From positions 1-14,969 of the forward strand of contig JAQDPW010000033.1 in assembly GCA_027659245.1 (NCBI GenBank): a stretch of 14,969 nt of DNA, written 5' to 3'. Below, piece after piece: positions 6,432 to 14,630 of this stretch (within the stretch, counting starts at the first letter, position 1; the number at the start of each line of letters is the position of its first letter). Below the pieces are notes generated by a model. That model worked only from the letters and a program-made list of their open reading frames with translations, was not told where the DNA came from and did not search any database. The stretch is from Streptococcaceae bacterium AM104-57. GTDB taxonomy: Bacteria; Bacillota; Bacilli; Lactobacillales; Streptococcaceae. Both the position numbers and the translations under genes were made by a program.

Positions 6432-6500
6432 GCATTTGATGAAGATTCGTTGAAAAAATTTCAAAATCATTCTCATTTTTTTAAAGGTAGGTGACTTTTC

Positions 6501-6529
6501 TTGATTTTTCTAGCAGTTTGCAGTATGAT
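6501..6529 (+). promoter_or_regulatory. Promoter of the DUF960-like gene
   Basis: TTGATT (6501-6506), a 17-bp spacer and TATGAT (6524-6529) precede AGGAGA (6546-6551) and the ATG at 6557. Confidence 0.6.
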
Positions 6530-6556
6530 AATAAAAAAATCAATTAGGAGATAGGG

Positions 6557-6874
6557 ATGGCTTTTACAGATTCTCATAGACGATGCGCTAGTTTCGGTGT
6601 AGTGACCAATTTACCCGACGATGTTATCGATTCAATCTGGTATATAATCGATCATTTTTTAAAGCATGTTTTTGAGCTAGAAGATGAATTGGAATTTCGA
6701 CTTTTGAATCATGAAGGCTCCATCACTTTTCGTTTTTCTAGTCAACATCTTCCAACAACGATTGACTTCGACTTCAACCATCCCTTTGACCCACTCTATC
6801 CACCTAAAGTTCTGGTGCTAGATATGGATGGCAAGGAAACCATTCTCCTACCAGAAGAAAATGACCTATTTTAA
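6557..6874 (+). CDS. Small DUF960-like protein of unknown function
   Basis: This acidic protein of 105 residues has no membrane segment or signal peptide. It opens MAFTDSHRRCASFGVVTNLPDD-type, continues with an IDSIWYIIDHFL helix, and has an aromatic, charged centre (FRFSSQHLPTTIDFDFNHPFDPLYP). I recognise this as the DUF960 family of Firmicutes, mostly around 100 residues; the function is not known. It has its own promoter and ribosome site and ends five bases from the convergent membrane-protein gene, sharing a terminator with it. The location next to ccpA and its cre site makes carbon control possible, which is inference only. Confidence 0.75.
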   Translation: MAFTDSHRRCASFGVVTNLPDDVIDSIWYIIDHFLKHVFELEDELEFRLLNHEGSITFRFSSQHLPTTIDFDFNHPFDPLYPPKVLVLDMDGKETILLPEENDLF

Positions 6875-6923
6875 AAACTCTAGTCTCCTCTGTAAATACT
6901 TCGGAAACTAGAGTTTTCTTTTT
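6874..6923. terminator. Shared bidirectional terminator of the convergent DUF960-like and folate-operon genes
   Basis: Arms AAAACTCTAGT (6874-6884) and ACTAGAGTTTT (6907-6917) pair perfectly over 11 bases. On the plus strand the exit is TTTTCTTTTT. On the minus strand the exit is TTTTTAAAAT. The hairpin covers the last codons and TAG stop of the minus-strand membrane gene, and its left arm touches the plus-strand stop. Confidence 0.8.
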
Positions 6924-8208
6924 GATAATAAATAGAACGACTGACTACTATACCACTTGGTTTGGTATATTCTAAATCAAGATAATCCTGATAAGTTCCT
7001 GGGACGATAAATCCTTGGGGGCTGAGAATGTCTGTTCCAGCTTTACCCACGATAGAGTCAGCCAATAAGACACAATTTGTACTGAGAACAAAATAGGTCT
7101 TAAACTTAGACGAACTAAACTTATAAAGAGCGGCATCAGCCTCGTGTTTCAGCTGATAAGAGTAGGTATGCTTGATTTCTCCTTCTCTTCTTTTCATGAG
7201 TTGAGAACTTGGTTCCCAAGGAATTAAGAGTTCTTCAATTTCTCTCAGTTGTTCCTCGATTGCTTCTTTCTGTTGTTCAGACAAGCTTAATCCATAGGCA
7301 AAGAGAGTTTTCTGACTTTCTCTCTTACAGAGTTCGATATACTTTTCTCGATTAGCCTTAAATAGAACCCCATCCCCAATCATCCCAAATAAACGCTCCG
7401 AGTGCGGATCATAAGAACCATAGGAAATAACCTGACCTTGATAGCAGATATCCACATGCCCCATGGCTAAAAAGAAAGAGGATTCTGAAGTATGGATAAA
7501 AATTTCCATATCAACTGTCTGGTCATTTTTTCTCTCTGAATGTACTTTCCCTTCTTCGGACTCATGATTAGAAAACCATTTATTCAATCGACGTAGGGTA
7601 TTGATAGGAATTAGAGCTGTTACAAAAATGGGCAGGGTCATTCGTATCTTCCGCTTAAGCCTAGGATTACGGATTCCTTTTTCAAAAAAGAAACCATCTC
7701 TGAGACTACTTGCCCCTAACATCAGTAAGTAAAAACCAAGTAAGAGCAATTCAAAATTTGTTGCGTCATGAAAAGGGGAGATACTATAGAGACCAAATCC
7801 CATCATCCACAAAGCATCAAATAAGTAATTGAGCCTCGGATGGATATGATTATTTCGGTAAATCAACCAGGTAATCAGGCTAATCAAACCTGTAAACAAT
7901 TGATAACTTCCAATAGCAATGACTAAGACATAGAGGGCTATCCCTTGTAGGATGACTGAATCAAATAGAATGACAGCAAGTCCTAACTTGGCTACGGTTA
8001 CAAAAATATTTTCTCTACGGGACTTTTCCTGAAACCATAGTGTCAATAAATGCCAAACAGTCGACAAGGAAAAGTAGGCCATCAAGAGTTGATAACCAAG
8101 CCTCGGTACAATCTGTCCAAAACAAATCAAGAGAAGACCGAGGATAATAGCTAGCATTCCTTCCCCTAGACTTTTCCATTTACTATAAGTTTCGAAAAAC
8201 TTAGGCAT
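6880..8208 (-). CDS. Membrane protein with an HdeD/DUF308-like N-terminus and a putative permuted papain/NlpC-like C-terminal domain
   Basis: The protein has 442 residues. Residues 1-205 hold about six or seven hydrophobic spans (near 15-37, 41-58, 70-88, 90-116, 128-145, 152-168, 188-203) and resemble HdeD/DUF308-type membrane regions. A charged linker (205-232) leads to a soluble domain (233-442). There [10 protein letters not shown] (H251), ISYGSYDP, and later [19 protein letters not shown] (C379) place His before Cys, the order seen in circularly permuted NlpC/P60 and YiiX-like papain folds. C379 may thus be a catalytic thiol; the family and substrate are not known to me. The start ATGCC overlaps the folBK stop by 8 bases (ATGCCTAA), so translation is probably coupled. 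A similar gene follows sulD in pneumococcus, as far as I recall. A folate role is not shown. Confidence 0.7.
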   Translation of the reverse strand: MPKFFETYSKWKSLGEGMLAIILGLLLICFGQIVPRLGYQLLMAYFSLSTVWHLLTLWFQEKSRRENIFVTVAKLGLAVILFDSVILQGIALYVLVIAIGSYQLFTGLISLITWLIYRNNHIHPRLNYLFDALWMMGFGLYSISPFHDATNFELLLLGFYLLMLGASSLRDGFFFEKGIRNPRLKRKIRMTLPIFVTALIPINTLRRLNKWFSNHESEEGKVHSERKNDQTVDMEIFIHTSESSFFLAMGHVDICYQGQVISYGSYDPHSERLFGMIGDGVLFKANREKYIELCKRESQKTLFAYGLSLSEQQKEAIEEQLREIEELLIPWEPSSQLMKRREGEIKHTYSYQLKHEADAALYKFSSSKFKTYFVLSTNCVLLADSIVGKAGTDILSPQGFIVPGTYQDYLDLEYTKPSGIVVSRSIYYQKENSSFRSIYRGD

Positions 8209-9022
8209 TTTCTTTCTCCAATTGACGACACAAGTGGCGGATCGGTTGTTTCAGTGTTGGATGGATGAAATGCGGAGCTATTTCTTTGAGTGATTCTAGG
8301 ATAAAGAGGCGTTCAGCAATATAAGGATGAGGCAAGATGAGGTCGTCTGTATAGATGATCTGGTCCTCTACAAAAAGCAAATCCAGGTCAATCAAGCGAG
8401 GTCCCCAATGAACCTCTCTAACCCGTCCCATCTCTGATTCAATCTCTAACAAGGTTTCTAACAAGATTGGAGCTGGAAACCAGGTTTCCACTTCAATGAC
8501 TTGATTGGCAAAGCTATCCTGCTCCACACCACCCCAAGGCTCGGTCGTAATCACATTAGATTCTTTGAGAATATGGATACCACGAGCTTGCATTTGGTCA
8601 ATCGCTTGCTGGAGATTAGACGTCTTATCCCCCATATTGCTTCCTAAAGCGATAAAGGCACGCTGTTTGCGACGGTGGATGGTTACTGAACAAGTATCCA
8701 GCGGTAGATGGATAGGTGCCCAAGGTTTTTTTAGTTCCAGCTTAATCTCTTGAACGAGAGGGTAGGTCTCAAAAGTACGCTCTACTAGTTTGTAGGCTAC
8801 TGTTTCAATCAAGTCTTCAGTATTTTCCTGAAACCATGTCGTCCATTTCTGGCAAAGTTCTCCGTAATGGACAGAAGCTGTTAAATCTAAGTCTGTCGCA
8901 GCCTTGGTCATATCATAGGATAGGGTGGCTGAAACGACAAACTTCTGCCCCAGTTCCTTCTCACTAGGAAAAACCCCATGGAAGGCAAAAATTTCCAAAT
9001 CTTTTATCTTCAATTGGTCCAT
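8201..9022 (-). CDS. sulD: Bifunctional dihydroneopterin aldolase / hydroxymethyldihydropterin pyrophosphokinase (SulD type)
   Basis: The protein of 273 residues fuses two consecutive folate enzymes. Residues 1-118 are Fol[13 protein letters not shown] with E21, Y53 in VHYGEL, and K99 in KKPWAP match the known catalytic positions. Residues 122-273 are FolK: ALGSNMGD (125-132) and [12 protein letters not shown] (206-217), with D212 and D214 as magnesium ligands. It turns dihydroneopterin into hydroxymethyldihydropterin and then pyrophosphorylates it for FolP. The ATG has AAAGGA six bases upstream (9029-9034). Unlike the tight spacing among folP, folC and folE, about 160 bp with a BOX and a terminator-like hairpin separate it from folE. 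It overlaps the following membrane gene by 8 bases. Confidence 0.93.
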   Translation of the reverse strand: MDQLKIKDLEIFAFHGVFPSEKELGQKFVVSATLSYDMTKAATDLDLTASVHYGELCQKWTTWFQENTEDLIETVAYKLVERTFETYPLVQEIKLELKKPWAPIHLPLDTCSVTIHRRKQRAFIALGSNMGDKTSNLQQAIDQMQARGIHILKESNVITTEPWGGVEQDSFANQVIEVETWFPAPILLETLLEIESEMGRVREVHWGPRLIDLDLLFVEDQIIYTDDLILPHPYIAERLFILESLKEIAPHFIHPTLKQPIRHLCRQLEKENA

Positions 9023-9041
9023 AACTAGTCCTTTCTAGAAA

Positions 9042-9066
9042 AATCCGCCCAAAGCGGATTCTTTTT
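9042..9066 (-). terminator. Terminator-like hairpin immediately upstream of folBK, inside the fol operon
   Basis: AATCCGC (9042-9048) pairs with GCGGATT (9054-9060) around a 5-base loop. On the minus strand it is followed by TTTCT and preceded by AAAAAG; on the plus strand CTTTTT follows. It stands between the BOX and the folBK ribosome site and could end or attenuate transcripts coming from folE. Confidence 0.6.
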
Positions 9067-9180
9067 ATACTCAATGAAAATCAAAGTGCAAACTAGGAAG
9101 CTAGCCGCAGGCTGCTCAAAACACTGTTTTGAGGTTGCAGATGGAAGCTGACGTGGTTTGAATTTGATTTTCGAAGAGTA
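9066..9180 (-). repeat. BOX element, short form with boxA and boxC ends (copy 2)
   Basis: Read on the minus strand it begins TACTCTTCGAAAATCAAAT and ends TTTGATTTTCATTGAGTATA. The middle is shortened, with CTCAAAACAGTGTTTTGAG as an inner hairpin in place of a full boxB. Its first base follows the folE stop codon directly. It is about 115 bp long and occupies most of the folE-folBK gap. Confidence 0.88.
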
Positions 9181-9735
9181 TTATAGTCCCATTAAACGAT
9201 AAGCCTGGTCTCTTAGATCCTTATCTGTCTCAAATAGACCACGAGTCACTGTTGTCAAGGTTGCAGTTCCTGGTTTTCGAACACCGCGCATACTCATACA
9301 CATATGTTCTGCTTCAATGACAACGAAGGCTCCCTTGGCTCCCAAATACTCCATCAAGGCATCAGCCACTTCGATATTCAAACGCTCTTGAATCTGTGGC
9401 TTTTTAGAGTAGACTTCCACCGTACGAGCTAACTTTGATAAGCCTGCTACACGCCCATCAGGAATGTAGGCAATATGAGCTCGACCATAAAATGGCAAGA
9501 AGTGGTGTTCACACATGGTATGGAAAAAGATATCCTTTTCCACTACCATATTGTCATCGATAATCTCAAAGGATTTTGACAGGTGCTCTTCAGCAGTTTG
9601 CCCAAGACCTGAAAAAATCTCTTGGTACATGCGGGCTACACGGGCTGGTGTTTCCTGCAAGCCTTCACGATTTGCATCCTCACCAACTGCCTCGATAATC
9701 ATTTTTACAGCTGCTTCAATTTTTTGTGTATCCAT
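9181..9735 (-). CDS. folE: GTP cyclohydrolase I (SulC)
   Basis: The protein has 184 residues, a standard type I length. It converts GTP to 7,8-dihydroneopterin triphosphate, the first step of pterin synthesis. Zinc ligands C75 and H78 lie in MCEHHFLPF and C146 in HMCMSMRG. The [20 protein letters not shown] segment (98-117) is the usual signature. The start is three bases after the folC stop, with the ribosome site GGAGAGG inside the end of folC, so coupling is likely. Its stop codon abuts a BOX element. Confidence is high from motifs and operon context. Confidence 0.96.
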   Translation of the reverse strand: MDTQKIEAAVKMIIEAVGEDANREGLQETPARVARMYQEIFSGLGQTAEEHLSKSFEIIDDNMVVEKDIFFHTMCEHHFLPFYGRAHIAYIPDGRVAGLSKLARTVEVYSKKPQIQERLNIEVADALMEYLGAKGAFVVIEAEHMCMSMRGVRKPGTATLTTVTRGLFETDKDLRDQAYRLMGL

Positions 9736-9738
9736 TCT

Positions 9739-11040
9739 CTAATTTTTCCTCTCCATCAGATAGGCTCTCACCTGGCTCAAGAAATACAAGGAGCCCGTAA
9801 CAATCCTAACTGTTTGTTTCTCTTCTTTTTTATCTGTCAATTTCTGCTCTAGAAAATCCTGCCAACCTTGGTAGCTGAGATTTCTAGACTTGGCTATCTC
9901 TTTCAGTACGCTTTCATCAGTTGCCCGACTATCGTCAAAATGAGTTAGCGTAATCTTAGTATCGGGCAAGGTTTCTAGCAAGTCCAACATATCCTCCAAG
10001 GCCTTGGTTTTGATACAAGTAAAGAGGATTTCCTTCTGATAGTCCGTAAAGCGTTCTTTCAAGGTAGCCAACAAGGCCTTGATGGCATGAGGATTGTGGG
10101 CCCCATCCAAAATCATCAAGTGTTCTCTAGCAACAACTTCCAAGCGTCCAGGCCATCTTGTTTCTTCCAAAGCTTGAGCCACTAAAGCATTATCTGGCAA
10201 TTCTCGACCAGTCGCTTGGCAATAGCTATCTAACAAGGCTAGCGCCATCCCTGCATTCTCTATCTGGTGCAAACCCAGCAATCCTGTCTGGAAGCGACCT
10301 TGTCTAACAGCACTTGTATAGCCAAAGACCTCGCCAGTCACAATACTCTCATAATGACTGACTTGATAGGCATCTCCATAGGCGATTCTGGTAGCTTGTT
10401 TCACTTTTGCAATCTGGTCAATAACCGCCAAGGCTTCTGGGACAATGCGACCAGTCACTAGAGGAACTCCTTGCTTGATAATCCCTGCTTTCTGCTCTGC
10501 GATGGCTTCTAGACTGTCACCCAGTAGGGCTACATGATCCAATCCTATGGTAGTGATACCTGTTAGGATGGGTTGACAGACATTGGTGCTATCCAAAAGT
10601 CCGCCCATACCAACTTCCATAATCGCCACATCGACTTGTTCAGATGCAAAATAGTCATAGGCTATAGCAGTGATAATCTCGAATTCTGTCGTTCCTTGCA
10701 AGGCTTGAGCATGCTCCCCTTCAAGTAATGAACGATAACCCGCCATCAATGACTCTAATCTTGCTTCTGGAATAGATTCCCCATTAATGGCAATCTGGTC
10801 GGTATAATGAATCAGATAAGGAGAGCTAAAGACACCAACTCTTAGTCCCATCTTTTCCAACATATTCTTCAAAAAGGCTATAGTAGAGCCCTTACCATTG
10901 GTTCCACCGATGTGGATAACCTTAAGCTTAAGATGGGGATTGCCACGTAAAGCTAATAGCTCCACCATCCTCTCCAAACCAAAATGCGGTTGGTCTGTCC
11001 GATAGTGGGCAATCCACTGATTCGTTTCGTTTTTATTCAT
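9739..11040 (-). CDS. folC: Folylpolyglutamate synthase / dihydrofolate synthase (SulB)
   Basis: The protein of 433 residues is of normal length for Mur-ligase-type FolC. It adds glutamate to dihydropteroate and then to folates using ATP. The P-loop IGGTNGKGST (44-53), EVGMGGLLDSTN (142-153), the K184 region (AEQKAGIIK) that fits the carbamylated lysine, and the C-terminal-domain start DGAHN (312-316) are in family order. The ATG lies one base after the folP stop (TAAGATG) and the gene ends three bases before folE, a tight operon arrangement. Whether it performs both activities cannot be read directly, but streptococci usually carry one gene for both. Confidence 0.95.
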   Translation of the reverse strand: MNKNETNQWIAHYRTDQPHFGLERMVELLALRGNPHLKLKVIHIGGTNGKGSTIAFLKNMLEKMGLRVGVFSSPYLIHYTDQIAINGESIPEARLESLMAGYRSLLEGEHAQALQGTTEFEIITAIAYDYFASEQVDVAIMEVGMGGLLDSTNVCQPILTGITTIGLDHVALLGDSLEAIAEQKAGIIKQGVPLVTGRIVPEALAVIDQIAKVKQATRIAYGDAYQVSHYESIVTGEVFGYTSAVRQGRFQTGLLGLHQIENAGMALALLDSYCQATGRELPDNALVAQALEETRWPGRLEVVAREHLMILDGAHNPHAIKALLATLKERFTDYQKEILFTCIKTKALEDMLDLLETLPDTKITLTHFDDSRATDESVLKEIAKSRNLSYQGWQDFLEQKLTDKKEEKQTVRIVTGSLYFLSQVRAYLMERKN

Positions 11041-11041
11041 C

Positions 11042-12022
<981 letters not shown>

Positions 12023-12024
12023 CT

Positions 12025-12053
12025 ATTTTACTGTTTTTTTGGGATTCTGTCCA
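12025..12053 (-). promoter_or_regulatory. Promoter of the folate (sul) operon
   Basis: On the minus strand TGGACA (12048-12053), a 17-bp spacer and TAAAAT (12025-12030) lie about 40 bases before the folP GTG. This is the only good match between the pgk terminator and folP. Confidence 0.6.
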
Positions 12054-12068
12054 ATTATCTTTCAGTTC

Positions 12069-12083
12069 CTTAATATCATTAAG
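12069..12083. promoter_or_regulatory. Palindrome upstream of the fol promoter, possible operator
   Basis: CTTAAT-ATC-ATTAAG is a perfect 6-bp inverted repeat with a 3-base centre, about 15 bp upstream of the -35 box. It is too short for a terminator and has no T run. An activator or repressor site is possible, but no known binding motif is recognised. Confidence 0.3.
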
Positions 12084-12098
12084 ACTACAAAAGAGCGC

Positions 12099-12130
12099 AA
12101 AAAAAGGAGAAGCTGAGTTCTCCCTTTTTA
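12099..12130 (-). terminator. Terminator after pgk (bidirectional appearance)
   Basis: TTCTCCCTT (12118-12126) pairs with AAGGAGAA (12104-12111) with one bulged base. Minus-strand transcripts leave into TTTTTTT. A T run is also present on the plus strand. It separates pgk from the folate operon. Confidence 0.8.
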
Positions 12131-12135
12131 TATTC

Positions 12136-13335
12136 TTATTTTTCAGTCAAAGCTGCAAGTCCTGGAAGAACTTTACCTTCAAGAAGTTCCATTGAAGCTC
12201 CACCACCAGTAGAGATCCATGAGAACTTGTCTGCACGACCAAGGTTGATAGCTGCGGCAGCTGAGTCACCACCACCGATGATTGATTTAACGCCTGGTTG
12301 TTTCACGATAGCGTCCATTACACCGATTGTACCAGCTTGGAAGTCAGGGTTTTCAAATACACCCATAGGTCCGTTCCATACAACTGTTTTAGCACCAGTC
12401 AAAGCTTCGTCAAATTTAGCGATAGATTTTGGACCGATGTCAAGACCAAGGAAACCTGGGTCAACTGCTTCACCTTCAGTGTCTTTCACTTCAGTGTAGT
12501 CAGCAAATGCGTTTGCTTCTTTTGAGTCAACTGGCAAGATCAATTTGCCGTTTGCTTTTTCAAGAAGAGCTTTAGCTACATCCAATTTATCTTCTTCTAC
12601 AAGTGAGTTACCGATTTCGATACCTTGTGCTTTGTAGAATGTGTAAGTCATACCACCACCGATAAGAACTTTATCAGCTTTTTCAAGCAAGTTTTCGATA
12701 ACACCGATCTTGTCTGAAACTTTTGAACCACCAAGGATAGCCACGAATGGACGTTCTGGAGCTTCAACTGCTTCTTGGATGTAGGCAATTTCGTTCTCAA
12801 GAAGGAATCCAGCAACAGCTTTTTCAACGTTTGCTGAGATACCAACGTTAGATGCATGTGCACGGTGAGCTGTACCGAATGCATCGTTTACGAAGATACC
12901 ATCTCCAAGTGATGCCCAGTATTTACCAAGTTCAGGATCGTTTTTAGATTCTTTCTTACCGTCAACATCTTCAAAACGAGTGTTTTCAACCAAAAGAACT
13001 TGTCCATCTTCAAGAGCGTTGATCGCTGCTTCCAATTCAGCACCACGAGTAACACCTGGAAGGAATGTAACTTCTTGACCCAATTTAGCAGCCAAGTCAG
13101 CAGCTACAGGAGCAAGTGATTTACCAGCCTTGTCTGCTTCTTCTTTTACACGTCCAAGGTGAGAGAAAAGAATCGCACGTCCACCTTGTTCAAGGATGTA
13201 CTTGATAGTTGGAAGAGCTGCAGTGATACGGTTGTCATTAGTAATCACGCCATCTTTTACAGGAACGTTGAAGTCAACACGAACGAGAACTTTTTTCCCT
13301 TTCAACTCAACGTCTTTAACAGTCAATTTTGCCAT
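12136..13335 (-). CDS. pgk: Phosphoglycerate kinase
   Basis: The protein has 399 residues, a normal bacterial length. It transfers phosphate from 1,3-bisphosphoglycerate to ADP in glycolysis. The signature [11 protein letters not shown] (17-27), the substrate-binding SHLGR (59-63), ENTRFE, and near the C-terminus GGGDSAAA (354-361) and [14 protein letters not shown] are all present. Codon choice is visibly narrower than in the neighbours (AAA, GAA, GGT, CCA dominate), as expected for a highly expressed glycolytic gene. The ribosome site is AAGGAGT before the ATG. Extended -10 promoter at 13369-13377; terminator at 12099-12130; it forms its own transcription unit. Confidence 0.98.
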   Translation of the reverse strand: MAKLTVKDVELKGKKVLVRVDFNVPVKDGVITNDNRITAALPTIKYILEQGGRAILFSHLGRVKEEADKAGKSLAPVAADLAAKLGQEVTFLPGVTRGAELEAAINALEDGQVLLVENTRFEDVDGKKESKNDPELGKYWASLGDGIFVNDAFGTAHRAHASNVGISANVEKAVAGFLLENEIAYIQEAVEAPERPFVAILGGSKVSDKIGVIENLLEKADKVLIGGGMTYTFYKAQGIEIGNSLVEEDKLDVAKALLEKANGKLILPVDSKEANAFADYTEVKDTEGEAVDPGFLGLDIGPKSIAKFDEALTGAKTVVWNGPMGVFENPDFQAGTIGVMDAIVKQPGVKSIIGGGDSAAAAINLGRADKFSWISTGGGASMELLEGKVLPGLAALTEK

Positions 13336-13368
13336 TTGGAAAGACTCCTTAATTTTTTTTACGTGTTA

Positions 13369-13377
13369 ATTATATCA
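13369..13377 (-). promoter_or_regulatory. Extended -10 promoter of pgk
   Basis: The minus strand reads TGATATAAT, TG plus one base and a perfect -10. No strong -35 box is seen at 16-18 bp. An AAGGAG site and the ATG follow within 35 bases. Confidence 0.7.
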
Positions 13378-13426
13378 CAAAATCAATAAAAGAGATAGCA
13401 AAACCTTAAACTTTTCCAGTTCTTTC

Positions 13427-13455
13427 TTGTCCTTTATTTCTTATTGTTTTATAAT
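13427..13455 (+). promoter_or_regulatory. Promoter of the CPBP-like membrane protein gene
   Basis: TTGTCC (13427-13432), a 17-bp spacer and TATAAT (13450-13455) precede AAGGAG (13468-13473) and tandem ATG codons. Confidence 0.65.
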
Positions 13456-13479
13456 AAAAAATAAGATAAGGAGCGCTAA

Positions 13480-14187
13480 ATGATGAAAAATACTCTAATA
13501 GATAAGCAAAAAGAGGCAGATTCAGACCTCAATATCATTGCCATTTTGACAATTCTTTCGTTTATAGGATACATCCTTTTCAAAAAACAAATACTTGATT
13601 TCTCTCACCAAACAGAGTTTTCCGTCTGGATTCGTCTTCTTTTTCTCGCAACTCTCCAGTTTTGTGTTGCTGGATTGGGGACTAGCGTGGTAATGATTCG
13701 AAGAAAAGAAAGCTGGAAACAATATGGTTTGCTAGCTAAACACTTCCTCCCAACCCTCATTCAGACGGCTACTATCTGTCTCCCCTTACTTCTTTTTCTC
13801 ATCAGTAGAGGGCAGATTCATTCCTATCTCCCTTTTCAATCCATCCTCTTAACCAGAGAAGTTCTGGCAAGTTCTTTTCCGACAAATATCTTGGGTTTCC
13901 TCCTTATTGGACTTATCTGGGGATTCTGGGAAGGTTTTAATTATGTTGTCATTGCAAACAAAATTAACTGTCGCTTTCCATCACATCAGACTTGGCTTGA
14001 TTACGGAGCCTTGACTTGTGCTCTTATCTGTCTGATGATTCATGGGATGATTAGCTTTCATCTCCATGCCATTTTAGAGGCTTTGTCTGTTTTTATCTTG
14101 ATTTATGGTATGCTCGTCATTCAAAAGAGAACAGGCAACGCTTGGGGTTGTATTTTTATCTTCCTATTCATTTGGAACGCATTTTAA
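13480..14187 (+). CDS. Multi-pass membrane protein, possibly a degenerate CPBP-family member
   Basis: The protein has 235 residues with about seven hydrophobic spans (near 18-36, 50-72, 90-108, 136-158, 173-190, 196-214, 220-234). The segment GFWEGFNYVVI (148-158), a membrane histidine H188 in MIHGMISFH, and TGNAWGCIFIFLFIWNAF at the C-terminus recall the CPBP (CAAX protease/bacteriocin-processing) fold. However, the first motif has a single glutamate (E151), not EExxxR, so protease activity is doubtful. If E151, H188 and N233 line up with the catalytic trio the protein may still bind metal; this is inference. Two ATGs (13480 and 13483) are possible starts; the first gives six bases to AAGGAG. 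It is divergent from pgk. No partner genes suggest a substrate. Confidence 0.6.
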   Translation: MMKNTLIDKQKEADSDLNIIAILTILSFIGYILFKKQILDFSHQTEFSVWIRLLFLATLQFCVAGLGTSVVMIRRKESWKQYGLLAKHFLPTLIQTATICLPLLLFLISRGQIHSYLPFQSILLTREVLASSFPTNILGFLLIGLIWGFWEGFNYVVIANKINCRFPSHQTWLDYGALTCALICLMIHGMISFHLHAILEALSVFILIYGMLVIQKRTGNAWGCIFIFLFIWNAF

Positions 14188-14218
14188 CCCCCAAACAAGA
14201 TTTTCACTTCTTAAACTC

Positions 14219-14258
14219 AAAAAAAGATTTGACTCTATTATGAATCAAATCTTTTTAT
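14219..14258 (+). terminator. Terminator after the CPBP-like gene
   Basis: AAAAGATTTGA and TCAAATCTTTT pair perfectly over 11 bases, followed by TTTATTT. It is placed about 30 bases after the stop codon. Confidence 0.85.
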
Positions 14259-14268
14259 TTCTAGACAT

Positions 14269-14300
14269 TATAGTCAATTGAAATAAGAACAAGACAAAAG
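14269..14300 (+). repeat. Left-end fragment of a RUP/IS630-like element
   Basis: TA followed by TAGTCAATTGAAATAAGA resembles the RUP left end (TAGTAGATTGAAATAAGA) with two mismatches, then the similarity stops. No right end follows at the expected 107 bp. It may be the left terminal repeat of the degraded IS630 element whose transposase lies at 14631-14969. Confidence 0.4.
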
Positions 14301-14352
14301 AGCCTCATAAAGAGGTTGGGCAAAAACTCAATTTTAAGAGAAAATCAAGTAA

Positions 14353-14457
14353 TACTCAATAAAAATCAAAGAGCAAACTAGGAAGCGAGACGCAGGCTGT
14401 ACTTGAGTACGCCAAGACGAAGCTGACGTGGTTTGAATTTGATTTTTGAAGAGTATA
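14353..14457 (-). repeat. BOX element, short boxA-boxC form (copy 3)
   Basis: On the minus strand it begins TATACTCTTCAAAAATC and ends TTTGATTTTTATTGAGTA. At 105 bp it has no full boxB; the centre holds GTACTTGAGTAC, a perfect 12-base palindrome. It is more diverged than copies 1 and 2. Confidence 0.85.
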
Positions 14458-14471
14458 AATCTTCCTACAAT

Positions 14472-14624
14472 AAAACGCATAGTATCAAGGTTGTTCAATA
14501 CCTGATATAGTAGATTGAAATAAGATATGAACAAAGAGATTAGGAAAGTAAAATTAATTTCTAGAAACGTTTTAGAATTTATAGCGTACTTTTCTAGATT
14601 CAATCTGCTATACTATGCGTTTTT
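14472..14624 (+). repeat. Terminator-like hairpin repeat interrupted by a RUP
   Basis: The left arm AAAACGCATAGTATCAAGGT (14472-14491) pairs with 14500-14507 joined to 14613-14623 once the RUP and one TA are removed. The rebuilt hairpin has a 19-bp stem with one bulge and a T run (14620-14624). A related copy is at 58-115. Confidence 0.7.
14506..14612 (+). repeat. RUP element (copy 3)
   Basis: Ends TAGTAGATTGAA and TTCAATCTGCTA with TA on each side (14506-14507, 14611-14612), 107 bp in all. It is inserted within one arm of the hairpin repeat described for 14472-14624. Same orientation and nearly the same interior as copy 1. Confidence 0.88.
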
Positions 14625-14630
14625 ATGATT

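Noticed and set aside
6431..6500. Possible metal-regulator (Fur/PerR-like) box in AAAATCATTCTCATT
   Set aside because: The match to any known 7-1-7 operator is poor and there is no second half-site.
14334..14603. Minus-strand frame of 89 codons across BOX copy 3 and RUP copy 3
   Set aside because: It is made wholly of repeat sequence, has no ribosome site and resembles no known protein.
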